This document shows, piece by piece, positions 1-6,000 of a stretch of 13,952 nucleotides of DNA. Location: positions 1 to 13,952 of the forward strand of contig CANQRE010000023.1 in assembly GCA_947626175.1 (NCBI GenBank), written 5' to 3'. This DNA comes from an uncultured Clostridia bacterium. Its GTDB lineage: Bacteria; Bacillota; Clostridia; Christensenellales; UBA1242. A program made the position numbers and the translations under genes. The number at the start of each line of letters is the position of its first letter. Within the stretch, counting starts at the first letter, position 1. The notes beneath the pieces were generated by a model that searched no databases, was not told where the DNA came from, and saw only the letters and a list, made by a program, of their open reading frames with translations.

Positions 1-268
1 GCGAAAATGGTTCTTTTAGGTCGCAGGCTCTCATCTGAAATAAAAGATGAGTGATTTAAACACTATTTGGCGCCTGGTTCGAACCGTTTGCGAGCCAATA
101 AGAACCTTGGCGAAGGAGCGAAAATGGTTCTTGTAGGTCGCAGGCTCTCATCTGAAATAAAAATGTGTGAGTTAAACACCATTTGGCGCCTGGCTCGAAC
201 CATTTGCGACACCAATAAGAACCCGGCGAAGGAGCGAAAATGGTTCTTTTAGGTCGCAGGCTCTCATC
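1..268. repeat. Tandem ~116-bp imperfect repeats (two full copies plus one partial)
   Basis: Unit 1 is 1-117, unit 2 is 118-233, and a 35-bp partial third copy is 234-268. Each begins gcgaaaatggttctt and continues taggtcgcaggctctcatc; units 1 and 2 are close to 90% identical by eye, and the partial copy matches unit 1. The array may continue left of the window. Each full unit contains, on the minus strand, a segment resembling the two ends of the adjacent tRNA: a 5'-like GCTCCTTCGC and a 3'-like TTCGAACC...GGCGCCA (68-119 and 184-235). A hairpin/T-rich stretch at the place of the tRNA terminator follows. The tggcgcc blocks at 68, 184 and 302 are 116 and 118 bp apart, so the real tRNA 3' end is in register with the array. 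No coding potential is credible. The repeats are certain; their derivation from a tRNA cassette is inference. Confidence 0.85.
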
Positions 269-271
269 AAC

Positions 272-298
272 AAAAAAAGATGCGCCAAAACACATCTT
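272..298 (-). terminator. Rho-independent terminator of the tRNA-Asn transcript
   Basis: On the minus strand, three bases after the tRNA CCA end, AAGATGTG (298-291) pairs with CGCATCTT (284-277): 8 bp including one G-U pair, with a 6-nt loop, followed by a T run (276-272). The position directly behind a tRNA and the T tract support an intrinsic terminator. The stem is short and A/T-rich, so it may be only moderately efficient. Confidence 0.65.
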
Positions 299-301
299 GT
301 A

Positions 302-376
<75 letters not shown>

Positions 377-396
377 AAAATATTAAAGCTTAAAGT

Positions 397-426
397 TTGC
401 GAAAAGCCGTTAATGGCAATTCGCAA
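397..426 (-). other. Hairpin in the 5' leader of the tRNA-Asn precursor
   Basis: TTGCGAA (397-403) and TTCGCAA (420-426) are perfect inverted repeats. Inside them GCC (406-408) pairs with GGC (415-417) across a 2x2 internal loop, giving a 10-bp stem around a 6-nt loop. It lies about 20 nt upstream of the mature tRNA 5' end. No T run follows on either strand, so it does not look like a terminator. A role in RNase P processing or leader stability is possible but unproven. Confidence 0.5.
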
Positions 427-437
427 GTTCGCTTTGC

Positions 438-464
438 AACAGTTAGGGAGGGAGAAAAACTGTT
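438..464 (-). other. Hairpin at the 5' end of the predicted tRNA leader
   Basis: AACAGTT (438-444) and AACTGTT (458-464) form a 7-bp stem around a 13-nt loop that is purine-rich on the plus strand (agggagggagaaa) and therefore pyrimidine-rich in the minus transcript. The predicted transcription start, near 467, lies immediately upstream, so the primary transcript would begin with this hairpin. Function unknown. Confidence 0.4.
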
Positions 465-473
465 TGCGCTCAT

Positions 474-502
474 ATAATATCATTGCAAAAACAAATTGTC
501 AA
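474..502 (-). promoter_or_regulatory. Sigma-70/SigA promoter of tRNA-Asn
   Basis: The minus strand carries a perfect -35 TTGACA (502-497), a 17-nt spacer ending in TGA, and a -10 TATTAT (479-474). The TG one base before the -10 makes it an extended -10 as well. It is the closest match to consensus in the window, as expected for a stable RNA. The predicted start near 467 gives a leader of about 90 nt before the mature tRNA. Confidence 0.78.
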
Positions 503-545
503 TTATTTTATGCAAAAAATTTTTGTCTTAGTCAAAAATTGAGCT

Positions 546-1238
546 GTGGACGGACTTCTTGTCGGCGTGATCGCCTTTTTTGCAGTTAGGGGAACGATAA
601 AGGGTTTTGCCAAAAGCGCTTTTTCACTTTTGAGCTTTATTGCGGCAATTTTGCTGGCGTTTTGTTTTTGCACGAAGTTGAGCTTTGCTTTGGCAAATGG
701 CTGTTTTTTGAAAACAGCCGTTTATGATGCTGTTTCATCAGTTTTGAAAAGCATAGACGTAGGTTTAACGGAGCAAAAATTTTTTAGCGCAAACGAAATG
801 CAGTTGTTTTTAAACTCTTTGGATTTGCCGCTTTATGCAAAAAGTTTTTTGCTGATGCTTGTTGGCAAAATTCATTTTGTTGGCTCTTTTTCAATTGAAG
901 AAGCAATAAAAGAGCCAATTTATCATATTTTTTTGAAATTATTTAGTTTTTTAATGATTTTTCTTGTTGTTTTTTTAATATTAAAAATTATTCAAATGCT
1001 TGTGCTTAAAAAAATAAAATTTAAATTTTTTGTTGTAAGCAATAGAGCTTTTGGTTTTTTGCTAGGAATTGGCATGGGCGTTTTGGTGTATGGGACGATT
1101 GTTTTGCTTTTAGTGAGCTTGAGTCAATTTGTTTTGTCAGATTTTTTAATTAAAAAAATTGAAGAAGGTCACCTTTCTTCAATTATTTTCAACAAATTTG
1201 GCGATAAAATCATTGCTTTCGTTAACGATTTGTTCTGA
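546..1238 (+). CDS. CvpA-family integral membrane protein
   Basis: This 230-residue protein opens with the family pattern: Asp near the N-terminus, a hydrophobic stretch, then R-G-T-I-K-G-F and a second hydrophobic helix (about residues 22-42). Two more strongly hydrophobic segments lie at about 127-150 and 165-190, the last following R-A-F-G-F-L-L-G-I-G-M-G, the typical C-terminal CvpA helix. Known relatives are inner-membrane proteins linked to colicin V production, envelope stress or biofilm; the biochemical role is unclear. The GTG start at 546 is the first start after an in-frame TGA at 540-542 and gives the correct N-terminus. No Shine-Dalgarno sequence is visible. The gene diverges from the tRNA. 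Its last 60 bp overlap a convergent minus-strand gene. At 230 residues it is longer than many relatives (about 160-180) because of an extended central loop. Confidence 0.85.
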   Translation: MDGLLVGVIAFFAVRGTIKGFAKSAFSLLSFIAAILLAFCFCTKLSFALANGCFLKTAVYDAVSSVLKSIDVGLTEQKFFSANEMQLFLNSLDLPLYAKSFLLMLVGKIHFVGSFSIEEAIKEPIYHIFLKLFSFLMIFLVVFLILKIIQMLVLKKIKFKFFVVSNRAFGFLLGIGMGVLVYGTIVLLLVSLSQFVLSDFLIKKIEEGHLSSIIFNKFGDKIIAFVNDLF

Positions 1239-1406
1239 AACGGGCGGGGTTAAGTTTTCAAACTCCTTGTTTTTTTTGTTTAACTGATCTGTTTTGTCCT
1301 TCATAACGTTTGCCGCAATACTTAACGCAATCACTGCGGCAACAGCAAGTCCAAACAAAACATATAAAACAATTTTAATCACCTTTTTTCGCTTTTCTTT
1401 TTCCAT
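1179..1406 (-). CDS. Short DivIC/FtsB-like membrane protein (tentative)
   Basis: This 75-residue protein has a Lys/Arg-rich N-terminus (MEKEKRKK), one transmembrane helix (about residues 9-34), then a short charged segment with heptad-like spacing (K-D-K-T-D-Q-L-N-K-K-N) and a polar tail. That matches the septum-formation-initiator layout: a bitopic divisome protein with a cytoplasmic basic end and an extracellular coiled coil. In Bacillus and many clostridia divIC follows yabP-yabQ, and this gene holds that place, overlapping the end of yabQ by 32 bp. However, it is much shorter than Bacillus DivIC (about 125 residues), and the conserved C-terminal portion after the coiled coil is not recognisable. 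No Shine-Dalgarno precedes the ATG; a possible internal promoter sits just upstream. The assignment rests mostly on topology and gene order. A different small membrane protein is possible. Confidence 0.6.
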   Translation of the reverse strand: MEKEKRKKVIKIVLYVLFGLAVAAVIALSIAANVMKDKTDQLNKKNKEFENLTPPVSEQIVNESNDFIAKFVENN

Positions 1407-1719
1407 GGAATTTATTATAGCATGTTTTTACAAGTTTTGCAAAAAGTTTTTCTGTTGCAAGCCACGCCAGTCCAAAACCGAGCAAAAATGCCACCACAGA
1501 AAAAAATCTGAATTGCCCATAATTTACATATAAATTTAAAAAATAATAGCAAAAACCGCACAAAATCACGAAAATAAAGTCAAACAAATGCCTAATTATT
1601 GTGTTTTTCTTGATTTTTTTGATAAAAAACAAAGTGGCGGGATAAATTAGCCCGCAGATAAGACCTGCACAAAAAAGAGTCGTCCACACAAGTGGCTGCG
1701 ACAAAGAAGAATAAAGCAT
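1375..1719 (-). CDS. yabQ: YabQ-like spore cortex biosynthesis membrane protein
   Basis: This 114-residue protein has three hydrophobic segments (about residues 9-33, 44-65 and 72-93) and a basic C-terminus (H-G-K-R-K-A-K-K). Family features include the glycine-rich first helix (C-A-G-L-I-C-G-L-I-Y), H-L-F-D-F-I-F at the start of the second, and the N-Y-G-Q-F-R-F-F turn before the third. In Bacillus subtilis YabQ is a mother-cell membrane protein required for cortex peptidoglycan assembly during sporulation. Its ATG shares one base with the yabP stop (TAATG), implying translational coupling, and AAAAGGA (1736-1730) serves as ribosome binding site. The 3' end overlaps the next gene by 32 bp. 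It is shorter than most relatives. Confidence comes from the motif pattern together with its position behind yabP. Confidence 0.75.
   Translation of the reverse strand: MLYSSLSQPLVWTTLFCAGLICGLIYPATLFFIKKIKKNTIIRHLFDFIFVILCGFCYYFLNLYVNYGQFRFFSVVAFLLGFGLAWLATEKLFAKLVKTCYNKFHGKRKAKKGD
1414..1442 (-). promoter_or_regulatory. Possible internal promoter for the DivIC-like gene
   Basis: Within yabQ, the minus strand has TTGCAA (1442-1437), a 17-nt spacer ending in TGC, and a perfect TATAAT (1419-1414). Only seven bases separate the -10 from the ATG at 1406, so transcription would begin at or next to the start codon. It lies inside coding sequence, so it could be a chance match, but the hexamers, spacing and extended -10 agree together, and the gene has no Shine-Dalgarno. 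Confidence 0.4.
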
Positions 1720-1970
1720 TATTTAAATATCCTTTTCAAAAAAGGTTGTTTTTCTGCCTTGTTATTAAATTTCAACGATGAAATATTTCCAGAAAAAACA
1801 ACTTCTTTGTTGTCAAGGTCAAGCTTTTTTACTTCCAAATTTGAGCCAGAAACAACCAAAGTGCTGCCTTCAACCTCAACAACAGATTGATTTTGTGTTG
1901 ACGACAAAACTTTTGTTGCCCCTTTGATGGTTATTTGTTTTTGATTTTCAATTGTGACAAGATCGTTCAT
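1719..1970 (-). CDS. yabP: Sporulation protein YabP
   Basis: This 83-residue soluble protein fits the small YabP/YqfC family: I-E-N-Q-K-Q-I-T-I-K-G (about residues 7-17), then G-S-T-L-V-V-S-G-S-N-L-E-V-K-K-L-D-L-D (about 35-53), then V-V-F-S-G-N-I-S-S-L-K-F, ending in F-L-K-R-I-F-K. Bacillus YabP has the same order of short beta-strands and a similar F-S-K-L-F-K end. YabP is made in the mother cell and is needed for a late stage of sporulation, probably in cortex formation with YabQ; its biochemical activity is not known. AAAAGGA at 1984-1978 is a good ribosome binding site for the ATG at 1970. In Bacillus an S4-domain gene (yabO) often precedes yabP; here the upstream neighbour is a divergent S4-domain pseudouridine synthase. 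Confidence 0.85.
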   Translation of the reverse strand: MNDLVTIENQKQITIKGATKVLSSTQNQSVVEVEGSTLVVSGSNLEVKKLDLDNKEVVFSGNISSLKFNNKAEKQPFLKRIFK

Positions 1971-2007
1971 TTTTTAATCCTTTTATCAATGATTTTTTTG
2001 CAAGAAA

Positions 2008-2015
2008 ACAGTATG
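2008..2015 (-). promoter_or_regulatory. Possible sigma-E-like -10 element upstream of yabP
   Basis: The minus strand reads CATACTGT, seven of eight matches to the sporulation sigma-E -10 pattern CATACANT. A start near 2000 would give a leader of about 30 nt containing the yabP ribosome binding site. yabP and yabQ belong to the early mother-cell regulon in Bacillus, which makes this reasonable. No convincing sigma-E -35 is seen at the right spacing, so this is tentative. Confidence 0.3.
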
Positions 2016-2031
2016 TGAAAAAAATAATTTG

Positions 2032-2055
2032 TGATATAATTTATTTTGGAGAAAG
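2032..2055 (+). promoter_or_regulatory. Extended -10 promoter and ribosome binding site of the pseudouridine synthase gene
   Basis: TGATATAAT at 2032-2040 is a perfect extended -10 (TGn-TATAAT); no clear -35 is present, as is common with extended -10 promoters. GGAGAAAG at 2048-2055 is the Shine-Dalgarno and selects the ATG at 2063. Because the -10 lies downstream of the GTG at 2015, that upstream in-frame start cannot be used from this promoter. Confidence 0.6.
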
Positions 2056-2062
2056 AAAAAAT

Positions 2063-2887
2063 ATGCAAAAAATTGATCTAAAAATCGAAAAAGAACAAAA
2101 TTTACGCTCAATTTTGTTAAATTATGGCTTTTCCAAACCTGAAACCAACAGAATTTTGAAAAACAAAGATGTGAAGGTTGACGGGAAGAGATTAAATGAA
2201 GATGCCGTTGTGAAAAAAGGCACAACAATAACGATTTTTGCTTCGCAGCTTCCTCAAAAGCGATTTAAAATTGTTTTTGAAGATGAAAATGTGATTGTGA
2301 TTGACAAAGGCGTTGAAATTGAAACGCAAGGCGACCAAAGCCTAGAAAAACAACTAAAGGCAAGGGCTGTTCACCGACTTGACCGAAACACCACCGGAAT
2401 TATGATTTTTGCAAAGACGGAAGAAGCAGAAAGTGCGTTAAAAAAGGCTTTTAAAGAAAAAAATGTTGAAAAAAAGTATGTTTGTGAGGTTTTTGGCCAG
2501 CCAAATTTTTCTGGAAAGGTTGAAAAGGGTTATTTGTTAAAGGATAGTGCGCACAGCCTTGTTAAAATTTTTCCAAACTTTGTTCAAAATTCGGTTTTGA
2601 TCGAAACAATTTTCACAACTGTCAAAAAATCTTCGCCCACAAGCATTGTTGTTGCTCAGCTTTTAACGGGGAGAACTCATCAAATCCGCGCACAACTGGC
2701 GTTTCTTGGATATCCAATTGTCGGCGATGGAAAATATGGAAAAAACGAAATTAACAAAAAATTTAAAGAAAAATATCAAAAATTGCATTGTTTTTCATTA
2801 AAAATCAAAAAAATTGACCAAAAATTTGAATATTTGCAAAATATGGCATTTATTTCAAAGCCAGATTGGGCAAAAAAATTCATTTGA
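2063..2887 (+). CDS. RluA-family RNA pseudouridine synthase with S4 domain
   Basis: This 274-residue enzyme isomerises specific uridines in rRNA or tRNA to pseudouridine. An N-terminal S4 RNA-binding domain occupies about residues 10-60 (L-R-S-I-L...S-K-P-E-T-N-R-I-L-K-N-K-D-V-K-V-D-G-K). The catalytic RluA signature H-R-L-D-R-N-T-T-G is at 104-112, with Asp107 as the expected nucleophile. The later motif L-L-T-G-R-T-H-Q-I-R-A-Q-L, with G-Y-P-I-V-G-D after it, is also intact. The usual N-K-P-x-G segment is degenerate here (I-D-K-G), and the stretch between it and the catalytic motif is short. The start at 2063 is fixed by the GGAG ribosome binding site; an upstream in-frame GTG at 2015 is rejected. 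The exact RNA target (RluB/C/D-like) cannot be named. It is divergent from yabP, and no clear terminator follows it. Confidence 0.93.
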   Translation: MQKIDLKIEKEQNLRSILLNYGFSKPETNRILKNKDVKVDGKRLNEDAVVKKGTTITIFASQLPQKRFKIVFEDENVIVIDKGVEIETQGDQSLEKQLKARAVHRLDRNTTGIMIFAKTEEAESALKKAFKEKNVEKKYVCEVFGQPNFSGKVEKGYLLKDSAHSLVKIFPNFVQNSVLIETIFTTVKKSSPTSIVVAQLLTGRTHQIRAQLAFLGYPIVGDGKYGKNEINKKFKEKYQKLHCFSLKIKKIDQKFEYLQNMAFISKPDWAKKFI

Positions 2888-2925
2888 ACATTTTTAAAGA
2901 AAATATAAAAATATATTAAATTTAT

Positions 2926-2955
2926 TTGATAAAAGAATGCCAAAAGTGCTAAAAT
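2926..2955 (+). promoter_or_regulatory. Promoter of the giant lipoprotein gene, positioned for a leaderless transcript
   Basis: TTGATA (2926-2931) and TAAAAT (2950-2955) are separated by 18 nt, with TGC immediately before the -10 (extended -10). Six bases lie between the -10 and the GTG at 2962, so transcription is expected to start at or within a base or two of the start codon. No Shine-Dalgarno is present. The promoter fills the 74-bp gap after rluA, where no terminator was recognised. Confidence 0.6.
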
Positions 2956-2961
2956 AAAATT

Positions 2962-3048
2962 GTGAAAAATCAAAAGAAAAAACTTGGAATAAGCTTTTTG
3001 TCACTGTGCTTTGCAATGACAACGAGTTTGTTTTGTTTTGTGGGCTGC
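2962..3048 (+). other. Lipoprotein signal peptide and lipidated Cys29
   Basis: The first 28 residues have a basic n-region (K2-K7), a hydrophobic h-region (L8 to L23) and the lipobox F26-V27-G28-C29. Phe at -3 is less usual than Leu, but V-G-C fits signal peptidase II. Cleavage before Cys29 would leave a diacylglyceryl anchor. Cys25 also precedes F-V-G but is followed by Phe, so Cys29 is preferred. Confidence 0.8.
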
Positions 3049-6000
3049 ACGCAGTCCTTTTCGCCGCAATCGCATTTCTCCGAGGAAAACATAACGGTTA
3101 GGGTTGGCGACAGTTTTGATGTGGAAGATTATTTTGTCTCTTCAAGCACAACTGATTTTTCATCGTCAAACGAAAATGTTTTAAAGCGTGAAGGCAACAA
3201 GTTTTTTGCTTTGCAGGAAGGCAGGGCTGCCATCAAGGCAACGTATGAAGGAATGCTTGTTGACACTTTGGATGTTTTGGTTGCATATTCATTCAATTCG
3301 CCAACAAATTTGGCGGTGACAAATGACGGAGTTGTTTCGTGGGACGGCGGCGGAATTTTTGTTGATGGGCAAAAGATTGATCCCGATACATATACATTGA
3401 AAATCACTTTAAACGGGCAGGAAAGCTATCAAACGGCATATGACACGTTTTTTGTTTTGTCGGAGCCGGGAGAATATGAAGTTTGCGTCAAAAGCGATGG
3501 TCAGGGCGACATACTTGAATCCGACTGGTGCAAAAACAGCATAACTTTTTCATTTGATCAAGTTCAGGGAGCAAGCGAGTTTGCCTTTGTTGCTGACCAA
3601 GAGTTTGGCGCGCAAACAGGAAAGTTTTCTTGGCAAGGCGAAGGCCAAGGAAATTTGAACGTTGACGGAATTGATTTTGTGTTGAACGAAACGCAAAAAG
3701 AATGGAACTTTGCTTCCTATCCTGAAAACAGCACAATTCAAGCAAACCTTTCTCTCACAAGCGAAGGGGAAACAAGCACTTCTGCTCGCGTTTCAGTGAC
3801 AAAGCTTGTGTCAACTGAAATGAGTTTTGAAGGCAATGAGCTTAGGTGGCAGCCTGGCGAAGGTGAACAAAAAAGGCTTTTAAATGTTTCAAAAGCAGGG
3901 GCTGACCAAAAAAGTTGCATCGAAGCAAAAAACTCATCCAGCGTGTTGGAAGGGCTTGGCGAAGGAATTTACACTTTTGACTATCAAGTCATGGGCGGGG
4001 TTAACACTGCAAACGGAAATGTTAAGTCATTTCCTGTTGCCGTTGGAAAAATAAAAAATGTTTCCGCTCAAACATTTGTTGATGGCGATCAGGTCACGGT
4101 CACATTTTCAACCGATTCACAATTTAATCGCGATTTTGTTGTTTGGCAAAACGATGAGCCGGGCAAAAGATTTTCGTTCCAAGAAGGACAAAACAGTTTG
4201 ACGGTTTCATTTTCGCTTGTAAAAGGCGAAAATGTGTTTTATGTGCAAGCATTGCCAACAAATGTGAGTCAATTTGAAGTGGATGGCATAAGAACGTCAA
4301 ATGTTTTGAAAAGTGACAACGAAAAGCTTTTCACAATTTACAATGTTGAAGACATTGTGTCGCTCACGCATTCGCTTGAAGGCGAAAATTCAATTTTGTC
4401 ATTCCAACAAGTTAAAAACGCAAACTTGTTCAAAGTGAAAATAAATGATGTTGAAGCCGGCGAGTTTGATCTTGACAAGGTTCAAACCGAAGGCGGAATT
4501 TCATCCATAAATATTGGAAAAATAACATCACAAGCATATGGCGGCGAAGGAAGATTTGAAGTTGTTTTAACAGCCACAAGGGTGGGCGAAGATGTTGACA
4601 CGGTCAGCCCAAGCCAAGCAACAAAAATCCTTGAACTTCTTTCAGCTCCATCTAAACAAGAAAAGTTGCAAGGAAAGCAAATATTGCAAAATTATTATTC
4701 GTGGGAGCATATCCTTGACGGCGAAAGTCAGGTTGCAAAATATGCTTATAAACTTGCAAAAACGTCAAGTTCAGCCTATGACGATTCCGAGATGCAGCTC
4801 GAAGAAATTGAAACAGAAGAAAACAAAACAAGCACCTTTGATGCGGGATTTTACAAAATTTATGTCCGAGCAATTCCATTAAGTCAAGCACAGGACAAAT
4901 TCCTTCCAAGCGAAGAAGTGTTGACCGACACATTCTATTTCAGCGAAAAACTTGCTTCGCCGCTTATTCGATTTGACAGTCCTGAAGATGTTGAACTTTT
5001 GCAAAAAGCGGAAGGATATGTGCTTTCGCTTAAGCAAGTTGAGCATGCAAACACTTATCAAATATACATAAACGGCCAGGCGGAGGGGCTGCCAATATTC
5101 AAATCCGACCAAAGCGACATCCTTTACTATGATTTTGCCAAGACTCAACTTTTTGACGAAGACGGAAAACTTTACAAAATTGAAATTCGGGCGTTTGCTG
5201 AAGAAGGCGACATGCAACTTATTTTCACCCAAAGCGAGCCGTCTGTTTTGAATGTGACTCGCCTTAGCGGTCCTTCACTTTTTGAAGTGAGCCAAGACAG
5301 GGGCGCTCTCACAATCAAAAACAGCGTGCCATTGTCGGTTCTTCAAATTTTGAAAGATGGGGCTACGATTGCAAATTCTGAAATAGGGCAGGATGCAAGC
5401 GTTCAAATTGACGGCTATGACGGAAGATTTGAAATAAGCGCCGTAAACAGCGGCTTTTATGAGTTCTTTGATTTTGTAACAACTGGAAGCCTAAGCCTTC
5501 CAAGCAAAGCAAAAACATTTGTTTTCCAACGCAGCAAAACTCCAGAGCAGCTCAATTATTCAAACGGACAGGTTTCATTCTCGCACTCAGGCGAAACGGC
5601 AAAGGCGGAAAGATATTATGTGACAATTTCAATCAAAATGCTAAACGGCATTGCTCCGCCATCACAAACATTTGAAATTGAAAGCGGCGTAACAACTTTT
5701 GATTTGGAAGAAAAAATTGCTCTTCTTCGTGCTCAAAACAAAGAGTTTGAAAGCGCATATATGACGCAAAAAGAAATTGTCCTTTCGCTTTGGGCGGACA
5801 TTTCAAGGCAAGAAGCGGACGCATATTATCTTCCATCTCGTTTGGCAACTGTTTTGCATAACCCACTGTCAACGCAGCTGACAATCAAAAAACTTGACAG
5901 AGTCAGCCTTGGCTATGACGAAAGCACAAAAACAATTTATTGGCAAGGCGTGAGCGATGAAAATCCACAATATGTTGTTTACTTTAACGATGAGCAGGTG

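Noticed and set aside
1..268. CRISPR array
   Set aside because: The whole ~116-bp unit is repeated, with no short direct repeat alternating with unique spacers, and there are no cas genes nearby.
56..295. Minus-strand frame of 79 codons, and an overlapping plus-strand frame at 67-252, in the repeat array
   Set aside because: Both are made of the 116-bp repeats and pass through the tRNA-like and terminator-like segments. One repeat period is not a multiple of three, and there is no ribosome binding site or recognisable protein family.
464..592. Small plus-strand frame behind the purine-rich AGGGAGGG at 445-452
   Set aside because: The only nearby start is a TTG at 464. The frame is about 42 codons, runs out of phase into cvpA and resembles nothing; the purine run is the loop of a hairpin in the tRNA leader.
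1294..1533. Plus-strand frame of 79 codons over the yabQ/DivIC-like region, and the minus frame at 1986-2228 over rluA
   Set aside because: Both are shadows of well-supported genes on the other strand, without family resemblance.
2015..2062. GTG at 2015 as start of the pseudouridine synthase
   Set aside because: The perfect extended -10 at 2032-2040 lies downstream of it, the additional 16 residues do not belong to the S4 domain, and the GGAG ribosome binding site points to the ATG at 2063.
2885..2887. TGA read as Trp (mycoplasma-type code)
   Set aside because: The frame of more than 3,600 codons uses TGG for Trp and contains no in-frame TGA, and rluA and cvpA end sensibly at TGA.
2888..2925. 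Terminator for rluA from AATATA/TATATT near 2902-2917
   Set aside because: The inverted repeat is A/T only, with no G-C pairs and no T run after it, so it is not a credible intrinsic terminator.
4879..5232. Minus-strand frames of 60-138 codons opposite the giant gene (also 6059-6406, 7265-7561, 7925-8341, 10823-11122, 11914-12210 and others)
   Set aside because: They lie inside a continuous plus-strand coding frame, are rich in Phe, Leu, Gln and Cys as expected from antisense reading of Glu/Lys/Gln/Ala codons, and lack ribosome binding sites and family features.
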